DNA of 64,000 bases from JAICMB01 sp963838885 (GCA_963838885.1 CAWITB010000031.1:1-64000), one strand, 5' to 3'. Counted from the first letter of the stretch, positions 50,578 to 59,684 are shown. Numbers and translations are program-made. Notes: a model not told the origin generated them from the letters alone.

Positions 50578-50886
50578 AGCAAAGCACCTCGCCGGCTGTA
50601 CGACTCCCGCGCACTCGCAACGATCACGGATGTAACCGTTTCCTAGGGCCGTTACCGTGCGCTGCATCCGGCACCCCCAGACCGCGCTCAAATGGGGGCT
50701 CTGTTTGGGGTACAGGTGAATGGACAATGGCGGCCTCTAAAAACAATTGTCTGCAAAGAATAGGCTTCAATTGGCGGGTCCCTGCCGATGGGCAGGCCTC
50801 GGTATTCGCCGCTGCCTTCCTGAAGGCAAGCCGTCCTCTCGGTTCCCCGGTGGTGGTTGATAGTCCCTTGCAATCAAAGACCGGCC
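50578..50886. other. Intergenic region, no recognised gene
   Basis: About 309 bp lie between the MCDYSL gene and the hydrolase stop. Small hairpins occur (CCTGCCGATGGGCAGG and GCCTTCCTGAAGGC), but no coding or known RNA signal is seen. Confidence 0.4.
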
Positions 50887-51543
50887 TCATTTGAAGTTCG
50901 GCGACGCTCCGCCAGGAACGGAATCCGTCAGCGCGCCTAACCAGCCTGGAAGAGAGGGGGCAATCGAGACCGGAAGCCCATGGCCGCCGCCTTCGATGCA
51001 GATCAGCTTCGTTGGAGAGGGAATCAGAGAGACGGCCGATTCCATTTCCGCGATGCTACCGAAGTTGTCGCGCGCGCCGTGCACGAACAGCGACGGCGTG
51101 CGCAGAGTGGGGAAATGATCCGTGCGCGGCTGTTCGGGACGACCGGGCGGATGCAGAGGATAGGACAAAAGCATGAGTAGATCGCCGGCAGCGGCGTCCT
51201 CCGCCGCGAGCAGGGTACACTGGCGGCCGCCGTAAGAGTGGCCCGCAAGGCAGAGCGCAATGCCGGGGGAGAGCCGCCGCAGTTCCTCGCCCGCCCGCCG
51301 AATGCCCTCGCGGTCGCGTTGTGAATTGCCGCGCGGCGGTCCATGCGGGCGCTCCTGCCGAAACGGCAAGTCCGCGCGCAACACGAGATAGCCCTCGCGG
51401 CAGAAGGCATTCGCAACCGCGACCATTAACGGCGCCTCACTGTTGGAACCGGCGCCGTGGAACAATGCCATCGAGGCGCGAGGAGCTTCTTCGGGCTCGT
51501 GCAGCCATCCACGCAAGAGGGGCCGCTCAAACTTGCGCGCCAT
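50887..51543 (-). CDS. Alpha/beta hydrolase (KANL3/Tex30-like dienelactone-hydrolase fold)
   Basis: The 218-aa cytosolic protein has the canonical fold elements: oxyanion strand MALFHGAGSNSEAPL, LVLRADLPFRQERPHGPP, nucleophile elbow GHSYGGRQCTLLAAED with Ser, TPSLFVHGARDNFGSIAEME with Asp, and ICIEGGGHGLPVSIA with His. It should be an esterase or thioesterase of unknown substrate. ATG 51543 follows the methyltransferase stop by 2 bp, so the two are co-transcribed. The longer open frame to 52260 is the antisense shadow of the methyltransferase. Confidence 0.82.
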   Translation of the reverse strand: MARKFERPLLRGWLHEPEEAPRASMALFHGAGSNSEAPLMVAVANAFCREGYLVLRADLPFRQERPHGPPRGNSQRDREGIRRAGEELRRLSPGIALCLAGHSYGGRQCTLLAAEDAAAGDLLMLLSYPLHPPGRPEQPRTDHFPTLRTPSLFVHGARDNFGSIAEMESAVSLIPSPTKLICIEGGGHGLPVSIAPSLPGWLGALTDSVPGGASPNFK

Positions 51544-51545
51544 CG

Positions 51546-52310
51546 TCAGCGCCTGACGCCGGCGCCGTTCAGCGGGCGATTTGCCGCCACCACAATCAGG
51601 CGCGGCGAACCCATCCCGTACGGTTCTCCGTTGACGGAGCCCAGCAGTTCCAGCGGCTCCAATCCCGCTTCCTCGTGCATGCGGCAGATCTCGTTTACCG
51701 TCAGGACGTAGCTGCTGCTCGGCCGCTTCTCCGCCTTGCCATCGCGAATAAATGTGTATTCGATATCCAGGCGCCCTTCGCGCGGATGATATTGGTTTTC
51801 GCTCAGCATGTATATGTCGCCGATCTGGTGCCAGCGCGTCTTTTGCAGGCCGGGCAGAATGGATTCGGCGGCCATACCCGTTTCCATGACGAATCGCGCC
51901 TGGGGCTTGAGCGCGCGAGCCACCGCGGCCAGAAATGCACGCCCTTCCCGAGGGTCCAGATAGCCGAAGCTGTTTCCAAAACAAAACGCGCCATCGAATT
52001 CGCTCGCCCAGGAGATCTGGCGCATGTCCGCGACGATCCAGTTTGCCTCGAACGGAGCGCCGGCGCTCTTGGCTTCCGCGATGAATTCTTCGCTCTGGTC
52101 CACTCCTGTGACGCGGTAACCTCGCTTCGCGAGATCCACGGAGTGCCGGCCGTTGCCGCAGGGAACATCGAGCAGATGCGAACCCGGGCGCGCGTTCAAC
52201 GCTTTTTGCAGGAATTCCGTTTCGGCGCGGGTTTGCTCGGGAGTCATCACGAGACGCCACACGTCGAGCGCCACGCCGCGAAAAAAATCAGCTTGCCAGT
52301 TGGGGAACAT
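51546..52310 (-). CDS. SAM-dependent methyltransferase
   Basis: The 254-aa class I methyltransferase has GSHLLDVPCGNGRHSVDLAK (motif I, GxGxG-like), VTGVDQSEEFIAEAKSAG (motif II acidic), WIVADMRQISWASEFDGAFC (motifs III-IV), and a C-terminal beta sheet of the Ubie/Methyltransf_25 type. Its N-terminus is DVWRLVMTPEQTRAETEFLQ. Small-molecule substrate is likely but unknown. Only 2 bp separate it from the hydrolase, suggesting a shared pathway. Confidence 0.82.
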   Translation of the reverse strand: MFPNWQADFFRGVALDVWRLVMTPEQTRAETEFLQKALNARPGSHLLDVPCGNGRHSVDLAKRGYRVTGVDQSEEFIAEAKSAGAPFEANWIVADMRQISWASEFDGAFCFGNSFGYLDPREGRAFLAAVARALKPQARFVMETGMAAESILPGLQKTRWHQIGDIYMLSENQYHPREGRLDIEYTFIRDGKAEKRPSSSYVLTVNEICRMHEEAGLEPLELLGSVNGEPYGMGSPRLIVVAANRPLNGAGVRR

Positions 52311-52434
52311 TTTTCTCCTCTTGAAGACACACGTCTAGAACCGTTGTGAACGGGAGTGCGAGGAGAATTATCGAACGGCGTTTGTCAAAGGCGCACTGCC
52401 AGGCTACCACACGGCGTGCGCCGGGGCGCGCTCG

Positions 52435-53475
52435 TTATTGCGAGGACGAATCGGAGCTGGAATCCGGACGGCGCTTCAGCGTCGGGCGCTCGTCCTGATC
52501 GCCCTTCGGCTTGTTGCCGTCTTCGTCCGCATCCACGGGACCGGTCGTCGAACCTGGAGCGCGGCGCAGGCGCGGCTTATTCAGATCCTTGTCGTCGATC
52601 TTGCGGCGATTGTGCAAGGCCGCCAAGCGCGTCTTCACTTCGTTGAATTCCGACGTGTTCAGCACATATTCCGGCTTGGCCTTCAGAATTTCCTGAATGT
52701 TTTTCTGCGCGGCGCGGATGCGGTCGTCCGTCAGCGGGTGGGTCGAGAACACTTTCGCCATCGTGCCGGGCTTGCGCTTCTCCAGCGTCTCTATCTTTTC
52801 GAAGAAGTCCACGAAGGCCGTCGGGTCGTAGCCGGTCTTATACATGTACTCCAGGCCGAGCATGTCCGCCTCGGATTCGAAGGCTCGCGAAAATCTCAGG
52901 AAGCCCACGGGAACCAGCACGCTCGCGGCTTGCCGGATGCCATAGCCGGCCCAACCGCCCATGAAGATCAGGGGGATGGTGGCCAGGTTGGCGATCTCGC
53001 CGCGGGTCGCCTGACGGGTGCCGTGCCGCGCGGCAACGTGCGCGATCTCATGCGCCATCACGCCGGCCAGCTCGGCTTCATTATCCGCCTTGAGAATCAG
53101 ACCCGAGTTCACGAAGAAAAAGCCGCCCGGCAGCGCGAACGCATTGACGTCCTCGCTATCAATCACCTTAATGGTGAACGGAACCTTGGCGTCGGAGTTG
53201 CGCACCAGATTCTGTCCCACGCGATTCACGTATTCCGAGATCACGGGATCGTTGACGAGCTTGGCCTGCCGCTCGACCTCGTTCGCGAGCTGTTTGCCGA
53301 GCGAGATCTCCTTCTCGATGGAGTAGAAATTGACGCCCTTGCCGACGTCGCGATTGCCGATCTCATCGGGATCTTTTTTCTTGTCGTCCGCGTAACCGGT
53401 CGCCGTCAAAAAGCTGAGCGTGGCCAGAAGGCCGAGCGATGCGGGAAAAAGCCTGGCGGGGAAAAGACGTTTCAT
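52435..53475 (-). CDS. Periplasmic M48 metalloprotease (BepA/LoiP-like)
   Basis: The 346-aa exported protein (signal PASLGLLATLSFLTATGYA) has the M48 zinc site HEIAHVAARHG in VMAHEIAHVAARH, with third ligand Glu in SRAFESEADMLGLEYM, and the FALPGGFFFVNSG substrate strand. A Pro-rich, charged C-terminal tail (RRAPGSTTGPVDADEDGNK) with a Ser/Asp end is unusual and probably disordered. BepA-type proteases degrade misassembled outer-membrane proteins such as LptD or BamA. It is a single gene, divergent from the class V aminotransferase (57-bp gap). Confidence 0.88.
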   Translation of the reverse strand: MKRLFPARLFPASLGLLATLSFLTATGYADDKKKDPDEIGNRDVGKGVNFYSIEKEISLGKQLANEVERQAKLVNDPVISEYVNRVGQNLVRNSDAKVPFTIKVIDSEDVNAFALPGGFFFVNSGLILKADNEAELAGVMAHEIAHVAARHGTRQATRGEIANLATIPLIFMGGWAGYGIRQAASVLVPVGFLRFSRAFESEADMLGLEYMYKTGYDPTAFVDFFEKIETLEKRKPGTMAKVFSTHPLTDDRIRAAQKNIQEILKAKPEYVLNTSEFNEVKTRLAALHNRRKIDDKDLNKPRLRRAPGSTTGPVDADEDGNKPKGDQDERPTLKRRPDSSSDSSSQ

Positions 53476-53532
53476 GCGTGCTCCTGCTAGGTTCAGTATA
53501 AACCTTCATGAGTTGTACGTATAGTGGGATGA

Positions 53533-54678
53533 ATGGGTTTCAAGCAAACAGAAACGCAAACTGAGACGCCGCTTTGGATGGCCCACCGGGATCAGTTTCC
53601 AGTCACCCATCGCCTCACTTACCTCAACCATGCCGCCGTCGCCCCCTTGGCCAAGTGCGCGGCGGACGCCATGAAAAACTTTGCCGGCGACGCATGCGAG
53701 TGCGGGTCGCTTCATTATGACGATTGGCTGGAGGCCTACGACGGCCTGCGCGCCGCAGCCGCCCGCCTGATCCATGCCCAACCGAACGAGATCGCGATCG
53801 TCAAGAACACCTCTGAAGGCATCGCCACCGTCGCGCTGGGACTCGACTGGCGGCCGGGCGATAAGATCGTCGGCTTTCGCGAAGAGTTTCCCGCCAATTA
53901 CTATCCCTGGCTGCGCCTTGAATCATTGGGCGTGAAAGTCGAATGGCTATCTACCTCCGACCCACTCGACCGCATCGACGAAGCGTGCCGGGGAGCGCGT
54001 TTACTAGCCATCAGTTTTGTGCAGTACCTCAGCGGTTTCCGAGCAGATTTGAATGTGTTAGGTGAGGTTTGCCGCGAACGTCAATGCTTCTTCTTCGTTG
54101 ATGCCATTCAGGGCCTCGGGGCGTTCCCCTTGGATGTCGAGGCAGCCCACGTCGACGCGCTATCCGCGGATGGACATAAATGGATGCTTGGCCCCGAAGG
54201 CTGCGGCATTCTCTACGTCCGCAAGGATCGGCAAGACGAGATCGAACCGGTCGAGTTCGGCTATACGAACGTGACCGCCTTCACGGATTACACGGTTCGC
54301 GATATGACGCTGCGCCCGGATGCAGCGCGCTACGAGCCGGGAACGCTAAACACAATCGGAATATATGGTTTGCGCGCGTCACTTCAATATATCCTTGAGA
54401 TCGGTGTGGACCAGATTGCCCCCGAAATTCAGGCGCGCGCCGACCAGATCGCCGAAGGCGTGATCGAACGAGGTTACGAGGTGCTCGGGACGCGCACCCC
54501 TGCCAGAGGAGCCGGAATTGTCTCGTTTCATAAGCCCGGCTTGGACACGCGCGTTCTCTTCCAGCATCTCAGGGAACGGAATTTCGCAACGTCCTTGCGC
54601 GGCGGCTGGCTGCGAGCTTCGCCCCACTTTTATATCAGCCCCGAGGACATTGAGCGATTCCTCGCTGCCCTGCCCTGA
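53533..54678 (+). CDS. Class V PLP-dependent aminotransferase/cysteine-desulfurase-like
   Basis: The 381-aa enzyme has THRLTYLNHAAVAPLAKCAA at the N-terminus, IAIVKNTSEGIATVALGLDW (PLP phosphate loop), FFFVDAIQGLGAFPLDVEAA (PLP Asp) and ALSADGHKWMLGPEGCGILY with the Schiff-base Lys. The C-terminal small domain ends with ASPHFYISPEDIERFLAAL. The catalytic Cys loop of IscS/SufS is not evident, so an isopenicillin-N-epimerase-like or kynureninase-type role is more likely than sulfur transfer. ATG 53533 is used; Met at 53578 is an alternative. No operon partner. Confidence 0.82.
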   Translation: MGFKQTETQTETPLWMAHRDQFPVTHRLTYLNHAAVAPLAKCAADAMKNFAGDACECGSLHYDDWLEAYDGLRAAAARLIHAQPNEIAIVKNTSEGIATVALGLDWRPGDKIVGFREEFPANYYPWLRLESLGVKVEWLSTSDPLDRIDEACRGARLLAISFVQYLSGFRADLNVLGEVCRERQCFFFVDAIQGLGAFPLDVEAAHVDALSADGHKWMLGPEGCGILYVRKDRQDEIEPVEFGYTNVTAFTDYTVRDMTLRPDAARYEPGTLNTIGIYGLRASLQYILEIGVDQIAPEIQARADQIAEGVIERGYEVLGTRTPARGAGIVSFHKPGLDTRVLFQHLRERNFATSLRGGWLRASPHFYISPEDIERFLAALP

Positions 54679-54685
54679 CCCGCGC

Positions 54686-55108
54686 TCAAGATGTCTTTTT
54701 ACCTTGCGCCTGCAGCTCGAAATTGAGAGTCGCCGGTTTGCGCGAATCGTACTTGCTGAGCTTTTTCTTCTCGGCGGCCGCGTAGCCGTCGCGCTTCGCC
54801 GTCAGCTCATAGTCGATGTTCATGTTCAGGTCCGTAAAGAGGTACTTGCCGTTCTTCTTGGTAATGAACTCGATCTCCTGCCCCGTTTTCAAATTCTTCA
54901 ACTGCACCACGGCGCCGTCGATGGGCGCGCCGCTCTCGTCGCTGACGATGCCGGAGAGATCCCGCATCCGCTCCTTTTCTTCTTTCGTCGGCTTTTTCCC
55001 GTTGAATACCGTCGGCGTTTCGGACGGAGGAGGCGTCGCCTGCGCCCACGCCACGGCGCAAAGCAGCGGCAAAGCTACGAGCAGCGGAGAGAATCTCAGG
55101 CGTCTCAT
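54686..55108 (-). CDS. Exported carboxypeptidase-regulatory-like domain protein
   Basis: The 140-aa protein has a signal (FSPLLVALPLLCAVAWAQA) and one CarboxypepD_reg-like beta sandwich: RDLSGIVSDESGAPIDGAVV, QLKNLKTGQEIEFITKKNGK and YLFTDLNMNIDYELTAKRDG. A Pro-rich linker follows the signal. The basic C-terminus (KLSKYDSRKPATLNFELQAQ) completes the fold. ATG 55108 is chosen over the frame start at 55144 because the signal begins there. It lies 28 bp downstream of the DUF4384-like gene and is probably in the same transcript. The role is likely cell-envelope binding; nothing more specific is visible. Confidence 0.7.
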   Translation of the reverse strand: MRRLRFSPLLVALPLLCAVAWAQATPPPSETPTVFNGKKPTKEEKERMRDLSGIVSDESGAPIDGAVVQLKNLKTGQEIEFITKKNGKYLFTDLNMNIDYELTAKRDGYAAAEKKKLSKYDSRKPATLNFELQAQGKKTS

Positions 55109-55136
55109 GAAGCTAGAATACCGAACCGCCGCGGCG

Positions 55137-55793
55137 CTATTCATGCGCGATGCGGATCGAGAACACCAGCGGCTGGTCGAAATCGGACGACATCAGGATG
55201 CGCATGTCCGGTTTCGTGTCGTCGATATTCACATACTCGGATTTGATGGCGGCGCTCTTTTCAAACCACTGCGGCGTGATCGGCTCGACGGGATGCGCGC
55301 CCGCTTCCGGCGCTTGGCAGACGCCTCGCTTCATCAGCGGAATGTGCCGGCAATGCGGCAGCGCCGGCGTTTTGTCTCCTACAGGTCCGGGGGCGCCGGG
55401 CGTAGTTTTCCTTGCCAGCGCTTCCGGCGACAAGATCCAATAGGTCGTGTCGTAACCGGGCTCCAGCGGCACTTTGAAGCCGTCCGCCGGGATCGTGTAT
55501 TCCTTCCCAACCTCGACGGGCTTTCCTTCCGCGGCGAACAACCAGCGGCAGCGGTCCTTCGCCTCGCAGCCGACGACATAGAGGTAACCGGCCGTATTCG
55601 AGCGAAACACAAACCTCGCCTGTTCCCCGCCCCGCAGCATCAGATGGGAATTGACGGCCTCCCAGTTCCCTTTCTCAAGACGCTCCAAAGTGATGTGCGC
55701 GACTACGCCCGGCTCGCCGCTCTTTGCGGCCCCAAGACTCGCCAACAAACTCGCCAACAAAGAGAAGCTAACTGTCCACAATCGCCGCCGCAC
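55137..55793 (-). CDS. Exported DUF4384-like protein
   Basis: The 218-aa protein has a signal (WTVSFSLLASLLASLGAA) and a beta-sandwich of the DUF4384 type (LMLRGGEQARFVFRSNTAGY, LYVVGCEAKDRCRWLFAAEG, VEVGKEYTIPADGFKVPLEP), domains often found beside or fused to serine/threonine kinases and caspase-like enzymes. Two Cys (GCEAKDRC) may form a disulfide. GTG 55793 is the likely start; earlier frame is not protein-like. It follows the kinase-like gene by 44 bp on the same strand, so a functional link to it is plausible but inferred. Confidence 0.6.
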   Translation of the reverse strand: MRRRLWTVSFSLLASLLASLGAAKSGEPGVVAHITLERLEKGNWEAVNSHLMLRGGEQARFVFRSNTAGYLYVVGCEAKDRCRWLFAAEGKPVEVGKEYTIPADGFKVPLEPGYDTTYWILSPEALARKTTPGAPGPVGDKTPALPHCRHIPLMKRGVCQAPEAGAHPVEPITPQWFEKSAAIKSEYVNIDDTKPDMRILMSSDFDQPLVFSIRIAHE

Positions 55794-55837
55794 GGAACTA
55801 CCGTTGTAGCGCAACCCACGGGCAATTGCGGGAGCCC

Positions 55838-57426
55838 TCAAAATTTGTGTTCGATTCCGACCACCTTGTTGTTGCGCAGATATACATCGACGGTTTTGCG
55901 CGCATCCTCCGAGCGGATCTGGGCGCACAGGTATTCGCCGCCAACCTGAGGGACGCGGAAGCCGCCACCGGCCGGCAGGGCATCTTTGGCCTCGGTCTCG
56001 TTGTTGAAGCGGAACCACTGGACCGAGTAGCTGCGCTTGGGCGAGTATCCATACTCGACCGCAACATCGCGGAATTGGAGCGTGCCGTTGATGAGGCGGA
56101 AATCGTCGAGAGGCAGCACCTTGTTGAGCAGCGCTTCTCCAATCTTGTGCTGGCGTTCCAGCAGAACTCGCGTGATGTATGCCGCCGCTTCGGGGTTACT
56201 ATAGGCGCCCGTCTCAACCATGGCGCGAATCTCCTCGGGCCGGAACGCCACGACCTGGCGCGCGGCCCAGAACACGTCGTCGGGCAGCCGATTCAAAAAC
56301 GCCGGATTTGGATAATTATTCTTCCAGTTGTCCGGATCGAACAGCTTCGCGCTGAAGTTTCCAATCGCTGGAGAAGGCGCGTGGAATTCCTCGCGCTCCC
56401 ACGCCGGGACATAAAGTCCAAGGGTCAGCAGCCGGTAAAGCCCGGGCTTCTCATCGATAAAATATTCTTTCCCCAGTTTGGGATCTTTCGCCGCGTCGCT
56501 ATCGCTGCCCAGGATGGCGCCGAAATCGATCAGGTAATGCACGATGCGCCTGATGCCATCGCGCTCCATGATCGTGTCCAGCGAGTTGCCGGCCTTTGCG
56601 TCGGTGTGATTCAGCCACGCGCAAAACACATACAAACCGCGCAGATCGCGGCGATTCTCGTGCGGCACGATATCGTTGGGATCGTCCTTGCGCGTTCCGG
56701 CGTAGCGGAAAGGACCGATCAGGCCGCCCGGAATCATAAAGCTGGCCATGCCGCGGTAGGAGCCATCGGCGTTTTGGGGCACGCGATCGAGCACGGCATC
56801 GAGATCGCGCTCCTCCATGGCGCGCTTGACGCCATCCGGGTCGGTGATACTGGCCTTTTCAGATGCATGGATCTGATCGCGGCGGAAATTCACGATATAG
56901 TTCTGAGGGACGTTATAGCCGAAGGCATAGAAGAATTTCGATCCGATCACATCGGCGGCGCTAGCCATCTCGGGGTTGCTCTTAGGATCGAACTTGACCA
57001 CATATTTGTGGCCTGCCGCGTCGGCAATATTGAATCCCGGCGTCACGCCTTCGGTTTTCGCCGACATCACGCTCAGGGGAAGGACTGGGGCGTTGCCGCG
57101 ATCCGGTCCGCGGCGCAAATCCTCGATCGACATGCGATGAAAATAATGCCGCTTTGTGTACCAATCCGAATCGGGCGCCTCGTCCAGCGTATTGATCGCT
57201 TGCGCCGGGAGCGGTTTGCCGTTTACAAGCTCGCGTGGCGCCTTGAACGACTCGACGAAAAAATCATAGGTGGGATCGATGGAGCGCTTCAGCGCCGTTT
57301 TCACGGGGAGCGGTGGTGGAAGCCGTTCGAGCGGATCGTCGGGGTAAAATTTCGCGCGATGCCCGGGGCGGCAAGGAGAGCCGCAATTCCGGCAGCGGTC
57401 AGAATACGTCGCCAAATTTGAACCAA
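55838..57426 (-). pseudogene. Exported protein-kinase-like protein, apparent frameshift after the signal peptide
   Basis: The body contains kinase-like motifs in order. HKYVVKFDPKSNPEMASAAD has the Lys (56995) and a helix-C-like Glu; AWLNHTDAKAGNSLD (about 56614-56570) matches the HxDxKxxN catalytic loop; HYLIDFGAILG has a DFG triad (56527). The fold would resemble atypical secreted kinases. From TTG 57426 another frame encodes RRILTAAGIAALLAAPGIA, a Sec signal, and switches to the body near 57350-57358 (GCGCGAAATTT). It overlaps the end of the Omp85-like gene. Substrate is unknown, and HipA or CotH relatedness cannot be settled from motifs. Confidence 0.6.
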
Positions 57427-58610
57427 ACCTGAAAACCCTCCCTACTGAATCCCGTCTCAATGCGCATGAAAACGTGATCTTCGTTGCTGAAACGGAAACC
57501 GAAGCCGTAGGAATCTTCGAGATGCCGTGCGCTGAAATCTCGATGGGACTGAAATACCTTGCCCTCGTCGACAAATAGCGCCAGATCGACTCCGGAAAAG
57601 ATCTGGTAACGATACTCCCCGTTCATGACGATCATGTTATCGCCATAAAAGCGAAACGGACGGAAGCCCCGCAGATCGTCGAGCCCGCCCAGGACGGGCT
57701 GTTCGTAAAATGGAACGGCGTTACCGGAATCCGTGTAGCTCAGCTCGGTTTTCGCGCGCACGGCGATGACATGCGTCTTGTGGAAGAACGGAAAATATTG
57801 TTGCGCTTCCGCATTCAGCCGCCGGAAACTGTAATGGCCGTACTCCTGGTCCGAGTAGAAAAGATAATTGGCCCGATAATACCCGCCTTCGCGGGGGTTG
57901 CCCGGATGGTCGCGGTAATCGAAGGAGACCATGGGACCACCGCGTAAGAAATTTGACGGCTGATCGATCCCGGGCGTCTGCGCCGGCGAGTAAATAGCGG
58001 TCGTCGAGGCGAAGCGGTCGTCCTCGCCCGGTGCGATGTCCGTCATCACATAGCCGCCCGTCAGGCCAACATTGAAATTGCGAACAGGCTTTAACGCCGC
58101 CGTCGCGTCGAAGGCGTTGTCCGTCAGATGAAAATCACTGCGGCCGGTCTTTTTCGATTCCGGTCCCGGACCGTAGTAGTCGATGCTGCGGTAATCGTGG
58201 CGCACCGCGCGAAAATCGAAGGAGGCGCGATCGGCGAGCAGGCGTGGAAGTCCGAATTCCAGCTCGTAGCGCTGATAGTTCTTGATGGAGAAGCTGGCCG
58301 ACGTTCGAAAGAAGATATTCCCGTCTGCCAGCGTCGTGCGGCGATATTGCGGTCCCAGCGCGAATCCGGATCCTGAAACAAGGCCGCCCAAGCGGATGCT
58401 GAATCCTGGAATCTTGTCCGACAAAAAACCGAGCCCGCGCCCGCCCAAGGCAAGATGAACAAGACGCTCGACAGCATTCGGCGCGTCCGGCTCAAGATGC
58501 GATGCCTTTTGTTGGCGCTGACGCTCGATCTGTTCCGTTCGCGTGTCCTGCGCCCGAGCGGAAACTAAGAATGATAGTAGGGCCAACCCGCAGGCCCGGC
58601 GAACAAACAT
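57399..58610 (-). CDS. Omp85/surface-antigen-type outer-membrane barrel
   Basis: The 403-aa exported protein (signal CGLALLSFLVSARAQ) has a barrel of the Bac_surface_Ag (D15) type without clear POTRA domains: GLVSGSGFALGPQYRRTTLA, VSFDYRDHPGNPREGGYYRA, FPFFHKTHVIAVRAKTELSY, the VLGGLDDLRGFRPFRFYGDN motif (the conserved R-G-F/Y loop) and final strand REGFQVWFKFGDVF ending in Phe. This resembles TamA/patatin-type barrels without an attached enzyme. It overlaps the following kinase-like gene by 28 nt. It may be an outer-membrane partner of that protein. Confidence 0.8.
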   Translation of the reverse strand: MFVRRACGLALLSFLVSARAQDTRTEQIERQRQQKASHLEPDAPNAVERLVHLALGGRGLGFLSDKIPGFSIRLGGLVSGSGFALGPQYRRTTLADGNIFFRTSASFSIKNYQRYELEFGLPRLLADRASFDFRAVRHDYRSIDYYGPGPESKKTGRSDFHLTDNAFDATAALKPVRNFNVGLTGGYVMTDIAPGEDDRFASTTAIYSPAQTPGIDQPSNFLRGGPMVSFDYRDHPGNPREGGYYRANYLFYSDQEYGHYSFRRLNAEAQQYFPFFHKTHVIAVRAKTELSYTDSGNAVPFYEQPVLGGLDDLRGFRPFRFYGDNMIVMNGEYRYQIFSGVDLALFVDEGKVFQSHRDFSARHLEDSYGFGFRFSNEDHVFMRIETGFSREGFQVWFKFGDVF

Positions 58611-58858
58611 CAGGAAATCGTATTAAGCGATGCGGCGGCCGAATGCATTGAACCGTCCCATCTGACGCAAACTCGAAAGACGTTCATAAACTCCTCGTTA
58701 CGTCCGCGGACTGGCGGCGCCAATAATAGGACAACTCGCGCATGCAGCAGAAACTGCTCCATCTGATTGCGGGTGAGGCGCTGAACGCGAGTCGCCGACA
58801 TCGCGACCATGAACACAAAAGCCGCAAGCCATGCGAGACCTCTTGCGTATAGACGCAA
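58610..58858 (-). CDS. Small exported protein, possible gene remnant
   Basis: The 82-aa frame has a signal-like N-terminus (YARGLAWLAAFVFMVAMSAT) followed by VQRLTRNQMEQFLLHARVV, which resembles the mature start of some acidobacterial secreted proteins. The remainder (VRGRNEEFMNVFRVCVRWDG) does not resemble that family, so a deletion or frameshift may have occurred. It ends one base before the Omp85-like gene. The rest of the 330 bp to 58940 holds no other feature. Confidence 0.35.
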   Translation of the reverse strand: MRLYARGLAWLAAFVFMVAMSATRVQRLTRNQMEQFLLHARVVLLLAPPVRGRNEEFMNVFRVCVRWDGSMHSAAASLNTIS

Positions 58859-58940
58859 GCCGCGAGAAAATCTTTCGAGTCTTCACGCGCGTACCTCTTC
58901 GCGCGCGTTCAGGGGCGCCCGCCCTCATTCAAAGAACGGC

Positions 58941-59684
58941 TTATCTACACTGCGGCTTGCGCTGCACCCAATGCGCCCCGTCCGGTTCCACCGCCATGAT
59001 GTCGATCGCTCCGCCTACTTCGCCCCGGCTGGCGTCGATCTCGCTCTGGATGAGATTACGGATGAGCTGCGCCGGATCGGCGGAGCCCCAGTCGCCGTGC
59101 TCGCGCAGATATTCCTTGAGATGGGCCTGCTGACCGGCATAGACGATTCTCGACCCGCGGCCATCGTCACCGCGCGCGATTACGCGCGTAAAATCGATCA
59201 AATTGCCGTCCGGCGCGAGCGAGAACCCCGCCACGCCCAGCTCCGGCGGGCCCGATTCCACGTCCGCGAAGATGGCCTGCAGGACGGGATGATTTCGCTG
59301 CAAATAGGCGTACTGATCCGGCGAATCGTTCTTAAGCGCGGCGACGGCCCGCGACAGCGGATCGCGCGTCAATTCAAGAAAATGATTGAGATGAATCGAA
59401 AGATCCCCGGCGCCTTGGACCGCTTCATGCGCCAGCCGCTCGATATCGTATCCCGCGGAGCGGTCCTCTACCAGGCCGCTGAACGCATAGACGCTGGGAC
59501 CGTCGCGCGAAATCTTGCAGGCTGTGCCGATCACGCCGGGAGCGCTTGTAATCATGTTGCTGTCGGCTCCAATTAAGAGCCGCCCCGGAGACCAGAACGC
59601 AACGAGAGTGGTCGCGGAAACAGTGATTGCGGAAAGAGTGATGCAACTCGCCGCATAGGCGGCGAGAGCCCGTGGGAAGAACAT
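58941..59684 (-). CDS. Secreted proteasome-like Ntn-hydrolase fold protein
   Basis: The 247-aa exported protein has signal RALAAYAASCITLSAITVSA, after which the mature chain would begin TTLVAFWSPGRLLIGADSNM. That strand pattern is like the N-terminus of proteasome beta subunits (Thr nucleophile plus a GADS turn). Further strands are ACKISRDGPSVYAFSGLVED and LGVAGFSLAPDGNLIDFTRV, with GRGSRIVYAGQQAHLKEYL. Signal cleavage would expose the Thr. The function is not known and other Ntn residues (a Lys near 33) are not clear, so catalysis is uncertain. It is divergent from mrp by 65 bp. Confidence 0.5.
   Translation of the reverse strand: MFFPRALAAYAASCITLSAITVSATTLVAFWSPGRLLIGADSNMITSAPGVIGTACKISRDGPSVYAFSGLVEDRSAGYDIERLAHEAVQGAGDLSIHLNHFLELTRDPLSRAVAALKNDSPDQYAYLQRNHPVLQAIFADVESGPPELGVAGFSLAPDGNLIDFTRVIARGDDGRGSRIVYAGQQAHLKEYLREHGDWGSADPAQLIRNLIQSEIDASRGEVGGAIDIMAVEPDGAHWVQRKPQCR

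Noticed and set aside
50887..52260. Full 457-aa frame as one hydrolase
   Set aside because: Only the last 218 residues are a hydrolase; the first half is opposite-frame reading of the methyltransferase gene.
52438..53490. 350-aa plus-strand frame opposite the M48 protease
   Set aside because: Shadow frame; the HExxH protease on the other strand explains the openness.
55826..57421. 531-aa plus-strand frame opposite the kinase-like gene
   Set aside because: Low-complexity Ile/Arg/His composition without motifs; the minus strand carries conserved blocks and the right gene order.
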